Below, piece by piece: positions 54,342 to 58,880 of a stretch of 58,880 bases of DNA. This DNA is from Marinitoga litoralis (GTDB lineage: Bacteria; Thermotogota; Thermotogae; Petrotogales; Petrotogaceae). Numbering within the stretch: the first letter of the stretch is position 1; each line of letters begins with the position of its first letter. The notes below the pieces were generated by a model. That model worked only from the letters and a program-made list of their open reading frames with translations. It had not been told where the DNA came from and did not search any database. The DNA lies in assembly GCF_016908145.1 (NCBI RefSeq), contig NZ_JAFBDI010000013.1, positions 1 through 58,880 of the forward strand, written 5' to 3'. Position numbers and translations under genes: made by a program.

Positions 54342-55108
54342 CTACTATCTCCTCCAAATAATCCGCCTAATATATTACCACCTATACCATCTATTCCTTT
54401 TGTTTCGCCTTGATTTTTAAATCGTGCAGCTGAATAAATTCTATCTGCTAACCTAGAAAATGGAAGACTTTGCAAATAAACAGTACCTGGTCCTGTTAAT
54501 CTAGTAAGAAACAACCCTTCTCCACCAAATAACGCATTTTTAAATCCACCCACAAATTGAATATCATAATCTACTGTATTTGAAAACCCAACAACACATC
54601 CAGTATCTACTTTCAAAGATTCTCCTGGTAGTAAGTTTTTTTCAATAATCATACCTCCTGCATGCACAAAAGCAAACCCATCTCCTACTAGTCTTTCTAA
54701 TATAAATCCTTCTCCACCAAATAAACCAGCACCGATTTTTTTAGTAAAAGCTATTTCAATATCTATTCCTGCAGCTGAACATAAATAACTATCTTTTTGA
54801 CAAATAAATTCTCCACCAAATTTATTGAGATCAATAGGAATCACTCTACCTGGATAAGGAGCCCCAAATGCAACGTGTTTTTTACCTTGGGATGTATTAA
54901 GAAAATTCGTTACAAAAAAACTTTCCCCAACTATCATTCTTTTTAGTCCTTTAAAAAATCCACCCCCAGTATTAGTTTGCATTTCTATTCCATCTTCCAT
55001 ATACATCATTGCTCCTGCTTCAGCACGAACACCTTCCCCAGGATCTAATTCTATCTCTACTAATTGCATGTCATCACCTATTATTTTGTAATCAATAATG
55101 TCAGCCAT
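54335..55108 (-). CDS. AIM24/TIGR00266 family protein
   Basis: 257 residues, whole-length match to the AIM24 (DUF124) family: YKIIGDDMQLVEIELDPGEG, AEAGAMMYMEDGIEMQTNTG, glycine-rich FKGLKRMIVGESFFVTNF, FGGEGFILERLVGDGFAFVH, and FGGEGLFLTRLTGPGTVYLQ, giving tandem beta-helix-like repeats. Soluble, no signal peptide. Molecular function is unknown. Promoter is an extended -10 at 55141-55149. Confidence 0.9.
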   Translation of the reverse strand: MADIIDYKIIGDDMQLVEIELDPGEGVRAEAGAMMYMEDGIEMQTNTGGGFFKGLKRMIVGESFFVTNFLNTSQGKKHVAFGAPYPGRVIPIDLNKFGGEFICQKDSYLCSAAGIDIEIAFTKKIGAGLFGGEGFILERLVGDGFAFVHAGGMIIEKNLLPGESLKVDTGCVVGFSNTVDYDIQFVGGFKNALFGGEGLFLTRLTGPGTVYLQSLPFSRLADRIYSAARFKNQGETKGIDGIGGNILGGLFGGDSRW

Positions 55109-55140
55109 AATATCCCCCTCTTATTTTTGAAGTTTTTTTA

Positions 55141-55149
55141 ATTATACCA
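55141..55149 (-). promoter_or_regulatory. Extended -10 promoter of the AIM24-like gene
   Basis: Minus-strand TGGTATAAT 33-41 bases before the ATG, without a good -35 at 17. Confidence 0.55.
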
Positions 55150-55339
55150 TAAATAATATTTTTTATATATAAGTATTTTTCAAGTAAAAATTGATAATAT
55201 TCTATATAAATCCATTTTAGAATTATTAATTATCTTGAAAAAATGATGGGGAGATATAAAAACTTATATTGAAGAACATTTGAAATAATTTCTAACATAA
55301 AATTTACCTTTCTAAAAATTCAGAAAAGGATAGTTTATA
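55150..55339. other. Intergenic region with possible gene remnant
   Basis: No gene. A 13-codon open stretch on the plus strand (55247-55285) reading WGDIKTYIEEHLK-stop looks coding-like but has no start and is preceded by TGA; it may be the tail of a lost gene. Confidence 0.3.
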
Positions 55340-55348
55340 TGTTATAAT
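55340..55348 (+). promoter_or_regulatory. Extended -10 promoter of sfsA
   Basis: TGTTATAAT. Transcription would begin near 55355, at the GGTGAT ribosome site, only about nine bases before the ATG. Confidence 0.55.
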
Positions 55349-55363
55349 TGTTATGGTGATAAT

Positions 55364-56026
55364 ATGAAAATATATAATATAGGGAAAACAATTAAAGGGA
55401 TTTTTATTGAAAGACCTAATAGATATTTAGCTAAAATAAAAGTAAATAACGAAATAGAGAATGTTCATGTACATGATCCTGGAAGATTACATGAATTATT
55501 GTATATAAACAACGAAGTTCTAATAAAAAAAGCTAATAATTCAAAAAGAAAAACAAAGTATGATTTAATTGCAGCAAAAAAGGAAAATGAATATGTTTTA
55601 GTAAATTCTATGTATCATAGATATATTGCTGAAAAAATACTAAAAGAGAAATATAAGGATTTAAAAGCGGAAGTAAAATATAACAATAGTAGGATAGACT
55701 TTTTAGCAGATAATAAAATATGGATTGAAATAAAGGGTTGTACTTTGTCAAAAAATGATGTCGCTTTATTTCCTGATGCTCCAACCAACAGGGGATTAAA
55801 ACATTTATCTGAATTAATTGAATTAAAAAACATGGGCTATGAAACCCATGTATATTTTTTGATTTTTTCTAATGCAAAATTCTTTTCTCCAAATTGGGAA
55901 ACTGATCCTGAATTCTCTAAAAAATTAATTGAAGCAAAAAATACTGGTGTAAAAATACATCCTTTATTATTTTCATATAAAAATGATATTATATACTTTG
56001 AAAAAGAAATTGACTTAATAGAATGA
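55364..56026 (+). CDS. sfsA: SfsA family protein
   Basis: 220 residues, matching SfsA: IKGIFIERPNRYLAKIKVN (OB-like N-domain), VHVHDPGRLHELLYINNEVL, KTKYDLIAAKKENEYVLVNS, and a nuclease-like C-domain with NSRIDFLADNKIWIEIKGCT (Asp and Glu-x-Lys), FPDAPTNRGLKHLSELIEL. SfsA binds DNA nonspecifically and was linked to maltose regulation in E. coli; the D...ExK pattern suggests a nuclease fold. GGTG is five bases before the ATG. A terminator-like hairpin occurs inside (55830-55851). Confidence 0.92.
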   Translation: MKIYNIGKTIKGIFIERPNRYLAKIKVNNEIENVHVHDPGRLHELLYINNEVLIKKANNSKRKTKYDLIAAKKENEYVLVNSMYHRYIAEKILKEKYKDLKAEVKYNNSRIDFLADNKIWIEIKGCTLSKNDVALFPDAPTNRGLKHLSELIELKNMGYETHVYFLIFSNAKFFSPNWETDPEFSKKLIEAKNTGVKIHPLLFSYKNDIIYFEKEIDLIE

Positions 56027-56467
56027 TTATATTAAAATAATTCCTTTTTCAATATAAGCTTTAGCCAAAGTAATCATTTGTCCCCATCCAACAGCACATC
56101 CATATTTAATACTTAACTCATTTATATCAAAAATTTGAGTATAATCTATAATTTTTATCCAAGTACCTTCTTCTCCGCTTTGAAAAATAATATCTACTTT
56201 AGATCTATAACCTTTTTCATATTCATACCACCAAAAAGATATTTGTTTTTTATTAATTAATTCTATTATGTATCCAGAATCTTCTACAACCTCACCAAGC
56301 GTTAATCTTTCCCATCTGAAATATAATTTTCCATTAGGGATTAATTCCATTTTCATTCCGTCAGTAAACCACGGATCCCATCCTTTTTCATTAACAAAAA
56401 CATTCCATACTTTGTCTATTGGAGCATGAAAAAAGTCCATTATTTCAATTGGTGGAGTTTCTATCAT
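56027..56467 (-). CDS. SRPBCC/AHSA1-like domain protein
   Basis: 146 residues of the START/AHSA1 fold: FFHAPIDKVWNVFVNEKGWD, PWFTDGMKMELIPNGKLYFR, GEVVEDSGYIIELINKKQIS, FWWYEYEKG and GWGQMITLAKAYIEKG. Likely binds a hydrophobic ligand; function unknown. Convergent with sfsA with abutting stops. ATG has GAGGTGAATT upstream. Confidence 0.8.
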   Translation of the reverse strand: MIETPPIEIMDFFHAPIDKVWNVFVNEKGWDPWFTDGMKMELIPNGKLYFRWERLTLGEVVEDSGYIIELINKKQISFWWYEYEKGYRSKVDIIFQSGEEGTWIKIIDYTQIFDINELSIKYGCAVGWGQMITLAKAYIEKGIILI

Positions 56468-56532
56468 AATTCACCTCTTTTAAATTGTTAAATTTTCTGA
56501 TAAAATATAATATAATTATGAAGAAATATATT

Positions 56533-57006
56533 TCATTTTTTTATATCTTTTGCACTTAACCCTTTTATAATTAATTCTGTTATTTTTATATAATAAAACT
56601 TTACTACAAAAAAAGTTGATGCTCCTATAACTGGCCATAAGTATTCAAATATCTTTACATTAAAAAAAGATTTGTACATAAAATAGGATGATGCCACTGG
56701 AACGAGAAAAAATATAATGTGTAGCATTTTATATTTTTTATTAACAACTATACTTAATACTGGTGGCAATAAATAGGTTGTAAAAAATATCAATCCGAAT
56801 AAATCATTTAATATTAAAATCAAAAATCCTGAGGTTATTGTTGAGATTAAAAAATATTCTATATTTGTCATTTTATATACTAAAATTAAAGGTATTAAGC
56901 TAAAAAAAGCTATAAATATACCTAATACTGGAACAAACATTTGAGATGAGAATAATAACACTGTTATGACGCTTAACATAGCTGAATAGGTTATATTTTT
57001 TACCAT
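56533..57006 (-). CDS. Small membrane protein of unknown function
   Basis: 157 residues, about five membrane helices: LSVITVLLFSSQMFVPVLGI, FIAFFSLIPLILVYKM, FLISTITSGFLILILNDLFG, LIFFTTYLLPPVLSIVV, IIFFLVPVASSYFMY. The topology recalls the YybS/DUF2232 or ECF substrate-binding types, but I cannot assign either. It is divergent from the MarR gene with a 69-base gap, so it may be a MarR target. Confidence 0.6.
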   Translation of the reverse strand: MVKNITYSAMLSVITVLLFSSQMFVPVLGIFIAFFSLIPLILVYKMTNIEYFLISTITSGFLILILNDLFGLIFFTTYLLPPVLSIVVNKKYKMLHIIFFLVPVASSYFMYKSFFNVKIFEYLWPVIGASTFFVVKFYYIKITELIIKGLSAKDIKK

Positions 57007-57075
57007 CTAATTACCTCACTTTCAAAAATAATAATAAAAATATAATAATAAAATTATATATAGGAGGAACTTTAT

Positions 57076-57519
57076 ATGGACAAAAAAAGATTAGAAAACT
57101 TTGAAAAAAAGTTAAGGGATATATGTTTTAAAATTAAAGTTGAGGGTAGAAAAATAATTAAAAATATTGATATTTCTCCTGCACAATTTGATTTATTGCA
57201 AATAATATATTTTAGGGGACCAAAAAGAGTTACAGATATAAGTATAGCACTAGGAATTACTAAAAGTACTACTACAGGATTAATAAATAGATTAGAAACT
57301 TCTGGTTATTTAAAAAAAGTTAAAGATGAGAAAGACAAACGTGTAACTACGATTTCAATTACTGAAAAAGGTGAAAAAGTTATTAAAGATGTTATCAACG
57401 CTCGTATTGATTTTATGAATAAGGTATTATCGAAAATAGATAATCCTGAGGAATTAATGATTCAACTGGAAAATTTAGATAATATTATTAATGAGGTGAG
57501 AAGTAATGTCGAAAAATAA
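57076..57519 (+). CDS. MarR-family transcriptional regulator
   Basis: 147 residues, winged helix: SPAQFDLLQIIYFRGPKRVT, DISIALGITKSTTTGLINRL, ETSGYLKKVKDEKDKRVTTI (wing), SITEKGEKVIKDV. Typical MarR size and motif order. Start has AGGAGGAACTTTAT. Overlaps the PEGA gene by 14 bases, so the two are coupled. Confidence 0.92.
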   Translation: MDKKRLENFEKKLRDICFKIKVEGRKIIKNIDISPAQFDLLQIIYFRGPKRVTDISIALGITKSTTTGLINRLETSGYLKKVKDEKDKRVTTISITEKGEKVIKDVINARIDFMNKVLSKIDNPEELMIQLENLDNIINEVRSNVEK

Positions 57520-58606
57520 TTTATTATTTTTTATATTTTTAATTCTCACCGTATATTTATTTTCCTTTAATTTAAATATAAATGCTCCAAAAAATTCTTT
57601 GATTTATGTCAATGGTCAGTATATGTTAACTGTTAAAAATCCATTAGAAACCCTTGAACTCCCTCAAGGAAATTATAATATAAAATTATCAAAATTTGGA
57701 TACAGTGATTATGAAATTGATATTAACTTAGATAAGGATATGACAATAAATGTAACTTTAATTCCATTGTCTTCTATTGAGTTTATATCTAATTTAGCTC
57801 ATTTCTATGTAAATATTAATAACGAAAAAAAATTAATTAAAAATGGAGAAATTATTACTGTTCCAATAAATATAAATAAATTAAGTTTTGAAGCAAAAGG
57901 GTATAAACCTATTGAAATAACTGTTGATTTAAAGCCTTTTGAAACAAAGAAAATCAACTTGGATTTTTTACCAGAAAATGTTGTTACTTTTGAATCTACT
58001 CCAGTTGCAAAATTATATATTAATAATAATTTTGTTGGAGAAACCCCATATTCAACAATTCTTGAAACAAAAAAGTATTATATAAAACTAGAAAAAGAGG
58101 GTTTTTTACCTATTGAAAAAGAAATTGAATTTAATCCTAATGATAATAATACATTAAAATTCGAGTTAAAAAAAGGGCTTCAACTATCTATAGATTCTTT
58201 ACCTCAAAATGCTTTAGTAATGATTAATGGTATGAAAATGGGATATACCCCAAACACTTTTACTATAGAATCTGGAAAACTGGAAATAATTGTATCAAAA
58301 ATTGGTTACATATCAAAAACTTTAACTATTAATTTAGAAGAAAATAATAAACAATTATTTTTTGAATTAGATGAAGATTATAGATTAATTAGATTTCAAG
58401 AATTTCAAGATCTATCTTTCTATTTAGATGGAAAATACATTGGCGATAACGTAGAATTTTTAGAATTAGATGGGATGCCACATATAATAGAAATAACTTC
58501 AAAAACAGAAGATCTATTTTTTAGGTATATTATCGATAAAGATTCCCCAAGAGAATTAAATTTAAATCCAAAAGTATATACTTCTATAGAAGTATCAGAC
58601 TGTTGA
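57506..58606 (+). CDS. PEGA-repeat secreted protein
   Basis: 366 residues. Signal peptide (NNLLFFIFLILTVYLFSFNL) then about five PEGA-type beta repeats: SLIYVNGQYMLTVKNPLETL, FYVNINNEKKLIKNGE, AKLYINNNFVGETPYSTILE, ALVMINGMKMGYTPNTFTIE and LSFYLDGKYIGDNVEF. Each has the x-V-x-I-N-G-x-x-x-G-x-T-P pattern; the last is divergent. Surface or periplasmic adhesion-type role inferred. The stop codon (58604-58606) overlaps the start of the IS1182-like end, so the C-terminus may be truncated by the insertion. Ribosome site GAGGTGAGAAGTA. Confidence 0.8.
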   Translation: MSKNNLLFFIFLILTVYLFSFNLNINAPKNSLIYVNGQYMLTVKNPLETLELPQGNYNIKLSKFGYSDYEIDINLDKDMTINVTLIPLSSIEFISNLAHFYVNINNEKKLIKNGEIITVPININKLSFEAKGYKPIEITVDLKPFETKKINLDFLPENVVTFESTPVAKLYINNNFVGETPYSTILETKKYYIKLEKEGFLPIEKEIEFNPNDNNTLKFELKKGLQLSIDSLPQNALVMINGMKMGYTPNTFTIESGKLEIIVSKIGYISKTLTINLEENNKQLFFELDEDYRLIRFQEFQDLSFYLDGKYIGDNVEFLELDGMPHIIEITSKTEDLFFRYIIDKDSPRELNLNPKVYTSIEVSDC

Positions 58607-58612
58607 CAAACC

Positions 58613-58647
58613 CCCGCTTCTAGTAGTAAAATTAGACTAGAAGCGGG
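58613..58647 (+). terminator. Hairpin at the IS left end
   Basis: 11-bp stem CCCGCTTCTAG/CTAGAAGCGGG with a 13-base loop, followed by TTTTATT. Could terminate readthrough from the PEGA gene into the transposase, as is common at IS ends. Confidence 0.75.
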
Positions 58648-58695
58648 TTTTATTCATTTTGTTGGCATTTTTTAGAAAAGATGGGGGGATAAGAA

Positions 58696-58880
58696 ATGCT
58701 TACAATAAGGAAAGAGCATAAAAGGAATCAATATGAAATGATGATAACGATAGATGATTTAGTACCAGAGGATCATTTAGTAAGGAAAATAGATAAGGTA
58801 ATAGATTTTAGTTTCATATATGATTTAGTAATAGATAAATATAGTTTAATAACAGGAAGGCCAAGTATAGATCCAGTAGT
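58696..58880 (+). CDS. IS1182-family transposase, N-terminal part
   Basis: First 61 codons, running off the window. The sequence (TIRKEHKRNQYEMMITIDDL, VPEDHLVRKIDKVIDFSFIY, LITGRPSIDPVV) is the DUF772-type N-terminus of IS1182-family transposases. The ATG follows GGGGGGATAAGAA. AGG codons for Arg are more frequent than in neighbouring genes, consistent with a mobile element. Confidence 0.85.
   Translation, partial: MLTIRKEHKRNQYEMMITIDDLVPEDHLVRKIDKVIDFSFIYDLVIDKYSLITGRPSIDPV

Larger units (their letters stand above)
58601..58880 (+). mobile_element. Left end of an IS1182-like insertion sequence (cut by window edge)
   Basis: The transposase start at 58696 and a left flank with a stem-loop (58613-58647) mark an IS1182-family element. 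The exact left boundary is uncertain, near 58600. TTGACA (58603-58608), 18 bases, TAAAAT (58627-58632) could be its promoter, overlapping the hairpin. The right end is outside the window, so terminal repeats cannot be checked. Confidence 0.65.

Noticed and set aside
1-58880. CRISPR arrays, tRNA or rRNA genes
   Set aside because: Looked for regularly spaced repeats and cloverleaf-type GC-rich segments; none seen.

Overview
The window reads as a chromosomal segment of a very AT-rich Thermotogota bacterium, most likely order Petrotogales and Marinitoga-like. This is inferred from protein flavour, from solute-binding proteins with signal peptides but no lipobox cysteine, from a beta-rich 'toga'-type envelope protein, and from AT-rich codon use. 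There are about 50 genes, mostly on the minus strand in tightly packed operons with strong GGAGGTGAT-type Shine-Dalgarno (SD) sequences. I see no tRNA, rRNA or CRISPR.

Layout. (1) 1-10.6 kb, minus: dnaX, a glycosyltransferase with helical repeats, frr, uppS, cdsA, alaS, an ArsB/NhaD-type permease and gatC, ending in a hairpin terminator. (2) 10.6-17.8 kb, minus: a five-gene signalling operon with a CHASE2 adenylate cyclase, a degenerate HD-GYP protein, a DUF3307 membrane protein, a FecR-domain envelope protein and a GAF-HD-GYP protein. (3) 17.8-22.2 kb: a chemoreceptor and a divergent cheW, then a PD40 propeller protein and a YqeY-like protein. (4) 22.2-32.5 kb, minus: one sugar-utilisation operon with an Opp-type ABC importer, two GH1 glycosidases (one interrupted by an in-frame TGA), a LacI regulator and a GH130 phosphorylase; a palindrome lies in its promoter. 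(5) 32.7-34.7 kb, plus: a TetR regulator, a FabK-like FMN oxidoreductase and an acyl carrier protein, with the same TGACC-N3-GGTCA operator in front of both the regulator and the oxidoreductase. (6) 34.8-36.5 kb: an ABC exporter pair. (7) 36.7-51.8 kb, minus: housekeeping and repair genes (remA-like, clpP, mutS, pepP, efp, asp23, nusB, dxs, a small envelope protein, mutS2, an FtsA-related ATPase, acpS, ligA). The pepP-efp-asp23-nusB-dxs order recalls Bacillus. (8) 51.9-58.6 kb: obg-nadD facing an HD hydrolase and an AIM24-like gene across a 48-base palindrome, then sfsA, an AHSA1 protein, a membrane protein, and a MarR-PEGA pair. (9) From about 58.6 kb: the left end of an IS1182-like element, cut by the window edge.

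Points of most interest: the cyclase/FecR/HD-GYP operon; the shared TetR operator; genes whose conserved N-terminus lies upstream of any ATG/GTG/TTG, with an SD placed for ATA or ACG (mutS, the permease, perhaps the FabK-like gene); the nadD/HD palindrome that encodes the same C-terminal hexapeptide in both proteins; a perfect 14-bp hairpin inside nusB; and near-universal extended -10 promoters (TGn-TATAAT).
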